From Negativibacillus sp. (lineage in GTDB: Bacteria; Bacillota; Clostridia; Oscillospirales; Ruminococcaceae), in the NCBI GenBank assembly GCA_020024325.1, contig JAHHTY010000083.1, forward strand, positions 1 through 5,984: 5,984 bases of DNA. The letters are read 5' to 3'. Position numbers and translations under genes: made by a program. This document shows positions 1 to 5,948 of the stretch, in pieces (within the stretch, counting starts at the first letter, position 1; each line of letters begins with the position of its first letter). The notes under the pieces were generated by a model that made no database searches, was not told the DNA's origin, and worked only from the letters and a program-made list of their open reading frames with translations.

Positions 1-29
1 TAATTTTATTATAAAAGGAGATAAAGATT

Positions 30-1916
30 ATGGATATAACAAAAAAGTTATCTGATATTCTTAAACTGAATCTTGCCCCAAATTTTACCTCAGTTTCGTA
101 TGCAATGATGATTGATGGAGAAATTGTTGCATCTGATGTTTTGGGACATGATGGAACCAAAGAGAAAAAAATGGCAACTGACCACAACACTTATAATGTT
201 TGCTCTATTTCTAAAATTTTCTGTACCGTGGCAGTCATGAAGCTGGTGGAGCAAGGAAAGCTAGAACTGGACAAACCAGTGTGTGAATATTTGCCTGATT
301 TTAAAATGTTGGATCAAAGATATCGCCAAATTACCCTCCGCCATTGTTTAAACCACTCAAGCGGATTGCCCGGTACACAGTGGAAACACTTTTCCGCTAC
401 CCACGTTGGCACAGCAGATAATGATGCCTATTATCAAGAGGTTTATGCACATTTTGCAAAAAGCCATCTGAAAGCAGATCCCGGAGAATACTCGGTTTAC
501 TGCAATGATGGATTTACACTTGCAGAAATGGTGGTTGCAAAGGTTTCCGGTATTCCTTTTGGTGAATTTTGCAAAAAATACATAACAGAACCAATTGGGG
601 CAGACTCCACAAGGTCATCCACTGTGCTGAATCCGGATTATCAGGTCATTCGAGAGGACGGAAAATCGGCAGAATATTTCTATTTGCAGGGATGCGGTGG
701 ATTTACAACGACTATGCCTGACCTGTGTAAATTCGGCAATCTTTTTCTGTGTGGAAATGCTGTCATCAGCGAACAGAGCAAAGAGGAAATGAGGAAGATG
801 CAGGGTGTAACCTTCATGCCGGAAGATAAGGACACCCTCTGCTATGGTTTGGGCTGGGATAATGTTGAGCTAAAAGACCCTGATTATGATTTAGGAGAAC
901 ACGTTCAAGTGAAGGGCGGAAACAGCTTCCAGTTTACAAGCAAGCTGATTGTTATTCCAAAATATAATGCGGTTTTGACAATCAGTGAAACACATGACTG
1001 CAAAATTGACGTACAGGCAGAAATTTTAAGAATGTTTGCTCTTTATATGTATGAAGAAAAGGGAATCAATCTTTATAAGAAATATCAAATTGTTCCAAAA
1101 GAGTTGGTGGAAAAGTTTGATGGAACCTATCTTGTACCAAGTCAGATTTACAAAACACATTTCTTCGGAACGGATTTGACCATTATAAATAAAGATACCA
1201 GAGGCAGGAGCAAGCCCGTTTACAGCAACTTAAAATTTAACGGAACAGATTTTGAAGATGCTAGCGGTGAACATTATTTCTTTAAAGAATATCCGCAGGG
1301 CAAGTTTTTATTCTATACCTATCGCGGAAAAGTTTCTCCACACGCTATGAAAGCTCAAAATTATCCAAAACTGTCCGAGGTCTGGGAAAAGAGAATCGGA
1401 AAACGCTATCTTGCAATTGATTTGAGCGAGCAGGATATGGTCAGCAACGAGATGATGAATGGATTTTCAATAGAGCGTTTGTCCGATATAGAGGGAGTTT
1501 TGGTTGCCTCCTTTAGTTCTGTACCTGATGGGGAAATCTATGGAAGATTTGAGGGTGCATTTGTTCCAAAGGATGACAATACCGGCAGCGGATTTTTGCT
1601 TACTCCTTCTAACGGCAGCCGAGATTTGATTGACCCATACTTTGTGCAGATGGATGGAGTGGAGCATTGTTATGTGGCTTCTTATCTCTATCGTGAAGAA
1701 TCTGCCCTTGCAGATTATAAAGGAGAAACCTTTGAAACTTTACCACAGACAAAGTATAACTGTGTTTATCGTTTCAGTGAAAAACTTGAAAAACTGCCGC
1801 AGGTTCCGGAGGGCAGAAGGCTGGTTGTTTTGAACGAGGAAATGGAAGTTGTTTATGACAGTCAGAATCCGAAAGATTTTAAAGCTCAGGAAAAAGGTTA
1901 TATTTCTTTTATCTAG
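30..1916 (+). CDS. Serine hydrolase, beta-lactamase/PBP-like family, apparently cytoplasmic
   Basis: A 628-residue protein whose N-terminal part (about residues 10-345) has the three signatures of the class C beta-lactamase/esterase/DD-peptidase fold. These are S59-I-S-K62 (SxxK, nucleophile and general base), Y157-C-N159 (YxN) and K295-G-G297 (in place of KTG). Other family-like stretches are LNHSSGLPG near residue 107 and GCGGFTTTMPDLCKF near 221. Residues about 355-628 form a second, probably beta-rich region that I do not recognise. The start is supported by AAGGAG at 15-20, nine bases before the ATG. No hydrophobic leader or lipobox is visible, whereas many relatives are exported, so a cytoplasmic or non-classical location is inferred. 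The substrate cannot be read from sequence: esterase, amidase and D-amino-acid peptidase are all possible. It is convergent with hcp and seems functionally unrelated to it. Its promoter lies outside the window. Family is confident, substrate unknown. Confidence 0.9.
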   Translation: MDITKKLSDILKLNLAPNFTSVSYAMMIDGEIVASDVLGHDGTKEKKMATDHNTYNVCSISKIFCTVAVMKLVEQGKLELDKPVCEYLPDFKMLDQRYRQITLRHCLNHSSGLPGTQWKHFSATHVGTADNDAYYQEVYAHFAKSHLKADPGEYSVYCNDGFTLAEMVVAKVSGIPFGEFCKKYITEPIGADSTRSSTVLNPDYQVIREDGKSAEYFYLQGCGGFTTTMPDLCKFGNLFLCGNAVISEQSKEEMRKMQGVTFMPEDKDTLCYGLGWDNVELKDPDYDLGEHVQVKGGNSFQFTSKLIVIPKYNAVLTISETHDCKIDVQAEILRMFALYMYEEKGINLYKKYQIVPKELVEKFDGTYLVPSQIYKTHFFGTDLTIINKDTRGRSKPVYSNLKFNGTDFEDASGEHYFFKEYPQGKFLFYTYRGKVSPHAMKAQNYPKLSEVWEKRIGKRYLAIDLSEQDMVSNEMMNGFSIERLSDIEGVLVASFSSVPDGEIYGRFEGAFVPKDDNTGSGFLLTPSNGSRDLIDPYFVQMDGVEHCYVASYLYREESALADYKGETFETLPQTKYNCVYRFSEKLEKLPQVPEGRRLVVLNEEMEVVYDSQNPKDFKAQEKGYISFI

Positions 1917-2347
1917 AATAACTCTTTAAAAGAAAATTTAAGGCTTTTAAAATATGCAAACGGTAAAACGGTTGTTTTAATAAGGACAACATTCTTTTTA
2001 ACACAGCAGCTGAAGGAGAGCGATAATAGAGGTTCCCTTTTTAGCCGTTTTGAATGTTTATATGAAGCTTCTATACAATGTAATGAGTGTATTCTCTTTG
2101 GACTGTATATGATTAAAAATAAAGGATAGAAAAAAGATTATACACAATTATAAAATAGTTTAGAAAAAGAAATACAGATATTAGATTTATTATGCAGTAT
2201 CTTTAAGAAAAAATGTTAAGTAACAAAACCATCTGCCATGATTATGGCAGATGGTTTTGTTTTAAGCAACTATGTATTATTTTAAAATGAAACTATTTTC
2301 ATGGTGATAATTGTTTGAATTAGTTTGCCGTTAATGAGTATTATAGT
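1917..2347. other. Convergent intergenic spacer with one strong terminator
   Basis: This stretch of about 430 AT-rich bases lies between the serine hydrolase stop and the hcp stop. The clearest structure is the long inverted repeat at 2222-2261, annotated separately. The frame of the hydrolase stays open for 70 codons after its TAG stop, up to another TAG at 2127-2129. It has no ATG before codon 65 and no ribosome binding site placed for a start, so it is not called as a gene. A weak 6-bp hairpin sits at 2287-2302. A short direct repeat (AACGGT twice) lies near 1958-1971. I see no tRNA, riboswitch or transposon end that I can support. Confidence 0.6.
2222..2263. terminator. Bidirectional intrinsic terminator between convergent genes
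   Basis: A perfect 18-bp inverted repeat pairs 2222-2239 with 2244-2261 around a GATT loop. The inner part is GC-richer (CCATCTGCCAT pairing with ATGGCAGATGG). The outer part is AACAAAA against TTTTGTT, continuing into TTTT on the + strand, so both strands end the hairpin in a T-rich tract. It lies about 90 bases past the hcp stop and about 305 bases past the hydrolase stop. It most likely terminates both transcripts. Confidence 0.88.
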
Positions 2348-3976
2348 TTAGAAAAGCAAATCCAGGTCTTCTTTTACAGTACCGATTCCCGCAATACCGA
2401 AATTATCAACCAGAACCTTTGCTACATTAGGGCTGAGAAAAGCCGGAAGTGTTGGTCCAAGATGAATATTTTTTACACCAAGATACAGAAGAGCTAACAA
2501 AACGATAACTGCCTTTTGTTCATACCATGCAATGTTATAAAAAATCGGCAGGTCGTTAATATCATCAAGACCAAAAATCTCCTTGAGCTTCAGGGCGATT
2601 ACTGCAAGAGAGTAAGAATCGTTGCACTGACCGGCATCCAGAACACGAGGAATACCGTTGATGTCGCCCAAAGATAGTTTGTTGTATTTGTATTTTGCAC
2701 AGCCGGCGGTAAGAATTACAGCATCTTTGGGAAGAGCTTTCGCAAATTCGGTATAATAATCTCGGCTTTTAGAGCGTCCGTCACAGCCTCCCATAACCAC
2801 AAACTTCTTAATTGCGCCACTCTTTACAGCTTGGACAATTTTATCTGCCAGAGCAAAAACCTGTGCATGAGCAAATCCACCGATGATTTCTCCTGTTTCA
2901 ATTTCGGTCGGTACAGGACACTTTTTAGCGTGTTCAATAATCATGGAAAAATCTTTCTGTTCTCCGATTTCTCCCGGAATATGTGTACAACCGGGGAATC
3001 CGGCTGCTCCGGTTGTATAAAGTCTGTTTTTGTAGCTGTCCTTCGGTGGCACAATGCAGTTGGTTGTCATCAAAATTGGACCATTGAAAGATTCAAACTC
3101 CTCTTTTTGTTTCCACCACGCATTTCCGTAGTTGCCAATAAAGTTGGGATATTTTTTGAAAGCCGGATAATAGTGTGCAGGAAGCATCTCGGAATGTGTA
3201 TACACATCAACACCGGTGCCCTGTGTTTGTTCCAGCAGCATTTCTAAATCACGCAAATCATGACCGGACACCAAGATTCCGGGATTCTTTCCAACGCCGA
3301 TATTTACTTTTGTAATTTCGGGATCTCCATAAGCATCCGTGTTGGCTTTGTCCAGCAGAGCCATACCGGAAACCCCATATTTACCTGTTTCCATAGTCAG
3401 TGCAATCAAATCTTCAACACTGAGGCTGTCATCCAGTGTTGCTGCCAGTGCTCTTTGAAGGAATGCGTCAAGCTCATCATCATTTTTGAGCAAAACGTTT
3501 GCGTGTTTGGAGTAGGCAGACAAGCCTTTTAAACCATAGGTAATCAATTCTCGCAGAGAACGGATATCTTCATTTTCAGTGGAAAGCACTCCAACCATTC
3601 CGGCTTTGCGTTCCCAGTCGCCGCTGCCATCCCATTGAGCAGCTTCAGGCAGAGCAGATGTTTTTTGGAGCTGCGTCAGCAATTCTTCTTTAGCTGTAAG
3701 AGTAGCACGGATTCTTTCTTCTATACTTTCCTTGTCAAAATTTGCATTGGTAATGGTGATGAACAGGTTTAAAGTAATCAAATGGTTTATTTTGGCAGAT
3801 ACCTGTTTTCCTTCCTGACGCAGCATGGTTGTAATGGAAGAAATTCCTTTTGTAACATAGACCAGCAAATCTTGCATAGCTGCTACATCCGGTTTTTTTC
3901 CGCATACGCCGGACATGGTGCATCCTTTACATCCGGCAGTTTCCTGACATTGATAGCAAAACATTTTTGGTTCCAT
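2348..3976 (-). CDS. hcp: Hybrid cluster protein (hydroxylamine/NO reductase), class I type
   Basis: A 542-residue, full-length hybrid cluster protein. Family members carry a cubane cluster plus an unusual Fe-S-O hybrid cluster and reduce hydroxylamine or nitric oxide in the cytoplasm, protecting anaerobes from nitrosative stress. The N-terminal cysteines C7-x2-C10-x8-C19-x5-C25 match the class I spacing for a [4Fe-4S] cluster. All hybrid-cluster ligands known from Desulfovibrio Hcp have counterparts: H239 (GHDL), E263 (THSEML), C307 (TTNC), C398 (GGCDGR, the persulfide position), C426 (TAGC), C451 (AGQC), and E486 and K488 (YEQKA). The start at 3976 is supported by GGAGG at 3987-3983. An internal ATG (residue 5) just before FCYQC is less well placed. 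C16 is an extra cysteine between ligands. It is the last gene of the ferredoxin-cupin-hcp row, about 110 bases after the cupin gene. It may be read from the ferredoxin promoter or from its own; I could not identify a convincing promoter in its leader. Confidence 0.97.
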   Translation of the reverse strand: MEPKMFCYQCQETAGCKGCTMSGVCGKKPDVAAMQDLLVYVTKGISSITTMLRQEGKQVSAKINHLITLNLFITITNANFDKESIEERIRATLTAKEELLTQLQKTSALPEAAQWDGSGDWERKAGMVGVLSTENEDIRSLRELITYGLKGLSAYSKHANVLLKNDDELDAFLQRALAATLDDSLSVEDLIALTMETGKYGVSGMALLDKANTDAYGDPEITKVNIGVGKNPGILVSGHDLRDLEMLLEQTQGTGVDVYTHSEMLPAHYYPAFKKYPNFIGNYGNAWWKQKEEFESFNGPILMTTNCIVPPKDSYKNRLYTTGAAGFPGCTHIPGEIGEQKDFSMIIEHAKKCPVPTEIETGEIIGGFAHAQVFALADKIVQAVKSGAIKKFVVMGGCDGRSKSRDYYTEFAKALPKDAVILTAGCAKYKYNKLSLGDINGIPRVLDAGQCNDSYSLAVIALKLKEIFGLDDINDLPIFYNIAWYEQKAVIVLLALLYLGVKNIHLGPTLPAFLSPNVAKVLVDNFGIAGIGTVKEDLDLLF

Positions 3977-4013
3977 AATAAACCTCCTTCAAAATTATCA
4001 AAAAATGAAATGG

Positions 4014-4023
4014 TACACTTAGC
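4014..4023 (-). repeat. 10-base repeat in hcp leader (copy 1)
   Basis: On the minus strand this reads GCTAAGTGTA and ends 38 bases before the hcp ATG. An identical 10-mer lies in the spacer before the cupin gene (4485-4494). It could be a shared leader or regulatory element, or chance. It is not palindromic and does not resemble the 5272-5287 operator. Confidence 0.35.
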
Positions 4024-4086
4024 TCCCCATCTGAGATATAAAATTTTTTGAATGTTATTCCTTTTTCTTTATTGTTTTATCTTTGG

Positions 4087-4419
4087 TTAAAACACAACAA
4101 CCAAGAGCATTTTAAATGCTTCTTGTGCATAAACCGCATGAGGATGTTCAGACGGCATTACGATAGACTCACCTTCATGAAGCAAATATTCAATACCATC
4201 AATGGTGATCTTTCCAACGCCGTCTAAACAAGTAACAAAAGCATCTCCGCTTGATTTATGAGTACTGATTTCCTCTCCTTTTGAAAATGAAAACAGAGTA
4301 ATACTTAATGCAGAATTTTGAGCTAATGTCTTGCTGACAACCTGACCTTCTTGGTAAAAAATCTGTTCTTTTAGTGTCAGCACCTCTGAATGTGTGATAT
4401 TTTTTATTTTTACTCCCAT
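4087..4419 (-). CDS. Small single-domain cupin protein
   Basis: A 110-residue protein from the chosen ATG, almost all of it one cupin barrel. Cupin motif 1 is recognisable around residues 47-67 (KGEEISTHKSSGDAFVTCLDG) and motif 2 around 83-96 (GESIVMPSEHPHAV). The usual metal-binding pattern HxH...E is only partly kept: H54 is present, the second His is Ser56 and the acidic position is Asp59. Motif 2 has H92 and H94. Metal binding is therefore uncertain. An upstream GTG at 4428 would add three residues. It is less likely because the AAGGTGAT ribosome site overlaps that GTG but sits well for the ATG. The gene lies between the ferredoxin and hcp genes on the same strand, which suggests a role in the same stress response, perhaps as a small-molecule-binding or accessory protein. 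Its biochemical function is unknown; a generic unrelated cupin cannot be excluded. Confidence 0.88.
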   Translation of the reverse strand: MGVKIKNITHSEVLTLKEQIFYQEGQVVSKTLAQNSALSITLFSFSKGEEISTHKSSGDAFVTCLDGVGKITIDGIEYLLHEGESIVMPSEHPHAVYAQEAFKMLLVVVF

Positions 4420-4425
4420 AATTAT

Positions 4426-4433
4426 CACCTTCT
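4426..4433 (-). promoter_or_regulatory. Ribosome binding site that decides the cupin start
   Basis: On the minus strand this reads AGAAGGTG, continuing AT, which matches the 3' end of 16S rRNA in its AAGG and GGTGAT parts. It lies six bases before the ATG at 4419-4417. It overlaps the alternative GTG at 4428-4426, which argues for the ATG as the true start. Confidence 0.65.
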
Positions 4434-4484
4434 TTATATAGTTTTATTTTAGATTGATATAGAGATTTTCCAAATCATCGTTTT

Positions 4485-4494
4485 TACACTTAGC
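4485..4494 (-). repeat. 10-base repeat in cupin leader (copy 2)
   Basis: Identical on the minus strand (GCTAAGTGTA) to the 10-mer in the hcp leader at 4014-4023. It lies just after the ferredoxin stop codon and about 65 bases before the cupin ATG. The matches do not extend beyond 10 bases, although one more base agrees two positions away. The function is unknown and may be none. Confidence 0.35.
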
Positions 4495-4498
4495 ACTC

Positions 4499-5209
4499 TT
4501 AGTCTAAAACTTTGCCATCAATGGATATAGTGACCACCTGCCAAGGAATAAATTTTCCGCTTGCTTGTAATGCTTTTTTCGTTGCTAATTCCAGTCCGCC
4601 GCAGCAAGGAACTTCCATGCGGACAATCGTTACACTTTGCACGTTATTGTTTTGAATGATTTGTGTCAGTTTTTCACTATAGTCTATATTGTCAAGCTTA
4701 GGACAGCCGATTATTGTAATTTTTCCACGCATGAATTCATCGTGCATTCTGGCATAAGCATATGCGCAGCAGTCGGCTGCAATCAAGAGCTTTGCATTGT
4801 CAAAATATGGAGCGTTAACAGGAACCAGCTTGATTTGGCAAGGCCACTGTCCAAGCTGGGAATCCACCTGTGTTTGAATGGAGGAAGCAGTTTTTTTCGG
4901 CTGTGGGATACGTTGTACCCGACTTCCGGGGCATCCTGAATGAAAAACAGCAGTATGATTTTGCCCAGCCTTTTTTCTCATATTTTCTTGTACAGCCTTT
5001 TCGTCATATGCAGCGGCTTCCCGTTCCACAAAGGAGATTGCACCTGTTGGACAGGTTGGCAGACAATCGCCCAATCCGTCACAATAGTCGTCACGCAGCA
5101 GCTTGGCTTTTCCATTCACCATACCAATTGCACCTTCATGACACGCTTCAGCACAGGCACCACAGCCATTACATTTTTCTTCGTTTATCTGAATAATCTT
5201 ACGAATCAT
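4499..5209 (-). CDS. Hcp-associated ferredoxin-domain iron-sulfur protein
   Basis: A 236-residue protein with an N-terminal bacterial-type double ferredoxin domain (about residues 5-60) and a C-terminal cysteine-rich domain (about 85-236). The first cluster motif is complete: C13-x2-C16-x2-C19-x3-C23. The second is C43-x5-C49-x3-C53, with Leu46 where the second cysteine is expected, so a [3Fe-4S] cluster or an Asp-ligated [4Fe-4S] cluster is possible. The C-terminal part keeps C93 (GCPGS), C124 (WPC), C147-C148 (ADCC), C169 (GCPKLD) and C202-C203-G-G, which could hold a further cluster or redox site. Ferredoxin-like genes beside hcp are a known arrangement in anaerobes, sometimes called frdX, so electron supply to Hcp is the likely role. 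It is the first gene of the row and diverges from the regulator. The start fits the family-like N-terminus; AAAGGA lies about ten bases upstream, a slightly long spacing. The C-terminal domain's function is unknown. Confidence 0.92.
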   Translation of the reverse strand: MIRKIIQINEEKCNGCGACAEACHEGAIGMVNGKAKLLRDDYCDGLGDCLPTCPTGAISFVEREAAAYDEKAVQENMRKKAGQNHTAVFHSGCPGSRVQRIPQPKKTASSIQTQVDSQLGQWPCQIKLVPVNAPYFDNAKLLIAADCCAYAYARMHDEFMRGKITIIGCPKLDNIDYSEKLTQIIQNNNVQSVTIVRMEVPCCGGLELATKKALQASGKFIPWQVVTISIDGKVLD

Positions 5210-5228
5210 TTTACTTTCATCCTTTCTC

Positions 5229-5257
5229 TTGTGTCGTCGGTTAAATCATACTATAAT
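5229..5257 (+). promoter_or_regulatory. Predicted sigma-A-type promoter of the Crp/Fnr regulator gene
   Basis: TTGTGT at 5229-5234, a 17-base spacer and a perfect TATAAT at 5252-5257 form a housekeeping-type promoter with a weak -35 box. Transcription is predicted to start near 5264. The 16-bp palindrome (centre 5279.5) would then lie just inside the transcript region, a position suited to autorepression. The promoter overlaps the oppositely directed one for the ferredoxin gene, so both are unlikely to be occupied at once. Confidence 0.6.
5238..5250 (-). promoter_or_regulatory. Predicted activator-dependent promoter of the ferredoxin-cupin-hcp genes
   Basis: On the minus strand TATGAT (5250-5245) is a good -10 box and predicts a start at G5238, about 29 bases before the ferredoxin ATG. 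The -35 position (5273-5268, CATACT) is far from consensus, as expected for a promoter needing an activator. The palindrome at 5272-5287 is centred exactly 41.5 bases upstream of that start. An alternative -10, TATAGT five bases further upstream, would shift the spacing to 36.5. Confidence 0.5.
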
Positions 5258-5271
5258 TAAAGGCAAAAGTA

Positions 5272-5287
5272 TGTTGTTATAACAACA
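5272..5287. promoter_or_regulatory. Perfect 16-bp palindromic operator, Crp/Fnr-family geometry
   Basis: TGTTGTTATAACAACA is a perfect inverted repeat of TGTTGTTA. It has the layout of Crp/Fnr-family sites (TGTTG-N6-CAACA, compare TGTGA-N6-TCACA for Crp), but the half-site matches neither the Crp nor the Fnr consensus. It abuts the regulator's AAGGAGG ribosome site (5288-5294) and sits between the regulator and the genes it probably controls. No second good copy was found in the cupin or hcp leaders. The regulator encoded at 5301 is the likely ligand (inference). Confidence 0.7.
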
Positions 5288-5300
5288 AAGGAGGAAAAAT

Positions 5301-5948
5301 ATGAATTTGTCAAATATAATGTTGTTTCGCGGATTGCAAGAACAGGAAATTACACTTCTTTTAAACTGTTTAAGCCCCATAACACAAAACTATAAAAAAG
5401 GAGAAACAATCCTTTCAGATGGCAGCGTTACAGAGAATATTGGAATTATTTTGTCCGGTATGGCTATGATATCTTGCAATGATATTTGGGGAAACAGCAG
5501 TATTTTGGGAAATGTTCCTCCGGGTTCTGTATTTGCCGAGGTGTACGCCTGCATTCCGGGGCAACCAATGCTGGTTACAGTGTCTGCCGTAGAAGATACT
5601 ACTGTATTATTTGTAAATGTCGGACGTGTCTTGACTACTTGCAGCAATGCCTGTCCTTTTCACACAAGATTGATTCGGAATTTGCTGACTGTTTGCGCCC
5701 ATAAAAGCCTTCAGTTATCTCAAAGAATTCAACACACCAGTTCTAAATCAATCAGAGGACGACTGATGTCCTATTTTTCAGAGTCTGCAAAACGCGCGAA
5801 AAGCAATTCTTTTCTCATTCCATATAATCGACAGCAGTTGGCAGATTATCTAAACGTTGATCGCAGCACCATGTGTAATGAACTTTCCATAATGCAGAAA
5901 GATGGCATGATTGAATATAATAAAAATCATATTATTCTTAAAGTTTAG
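5301..5948 (+). CDS. Crp/Fnr-family transcriptional regulator, HcpR-like by context
   Basis: A 215-residue regulator with an N-terminal cyclic-nucleotide-binding-type beta barrel (about residues 8-108), a dimerisation helix (about 109-140) and a C-terminal winged helix-turn-helix (about 150-213). The recognition region is LADYLNVDRSTMCNEL (180-195). The Arg-Ser pair that binds cAMP phosphate in Crp is not evident after E80, so cAMP is an unlikely ligand. The N-terminal cysteine cluster of Fnr is also absent. Instead C114-x3-C118-x2-H121 sits at the start of the long helix, with C132 further on; C23, C59, C84 and C192 are the other cysteines. These could form a redox, metal or nitric-oxide-responsive site (inference). 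The start is fixed by AAGGAGG six bases upstream of the ATG. It diverges from the ferredoxin-cupin-hcp genes and most likely controls them through the palindrome at 5272-5287, and probably itself. The effector is unknown. Confidence 0.93.
   Translation: MNLSNIMLFRGLQEQEITLLLNCLSPITQNYKKGETILSDGSVTENIGIILSGMAMISCNDIWGNSSILGNVPPGSVFAEVYACIPGQPMLVTVSAVEDTTVLFVNVGRVLTTCSNACPFHTRLIRNLLTVCAHKSLQLSQRIQHTSSKSIRGRLMSYFSESAKRAKSNSFLIPYNRQQLADYLNVDRSTMCNELSIMQKDGMIEYNKNHIILKV

Noticed and set aside
2030..2050. Possible insertion-sequence end near GGTTCCC
   Set aside because: No matching inverted copy, target duplication or transposase fragment is visible.
2100..2263. A small RNA ending at the strong terminator
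   Set aside because: I could not find a promoter with both boxes at proper spacing upstream. The terminator is explained by the convergent genes.
2287..2302. Small hairpin (ATGAAA / TTTCAT) downstream of hcp
   Set aside because: It is six A/T-rich pairs and the much stronger 18-bp repeat lies beside it.
2831..3532. Plus-strand frames of 138 and 90 codons inside hcp
   Set aside because: They are antisense shadows of a fully conserved hcp gene, with no ribosome sites or recognisable protein features.
4050..4060. GAATGTTATTC in the hcp leader as a second regulator site
   Set aside because: It is an 11-base repeat with an odd centre and lacks the TGTTG-N6-CAACA layout.
4083..4104. Inverted repeat TTGGTT / AACCAA at the 3' end of the cupin gene as a terminator before hcp
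   Set aside because: The stem is only 6 bp with a 10-base loop, it is weak in GC and no T-run follows on the minus strand. It is not a credible intrinsic terminator.
5206..5220. Four-codon upstream reading frame overlapping the ferredoxin start
   Set aside because: Its ATG directly abuts the AAAGG element, leaving no room for ribosome binding, so translation is unlikely.
4637..5260. Plus-strand frames of 100-108 codons opposite the ferredoxin gene
   Set aside because: The opposite strand encodes a clear iron-sulfur protein with conserved cysteine motifs; these frames carry nothing recognisable.
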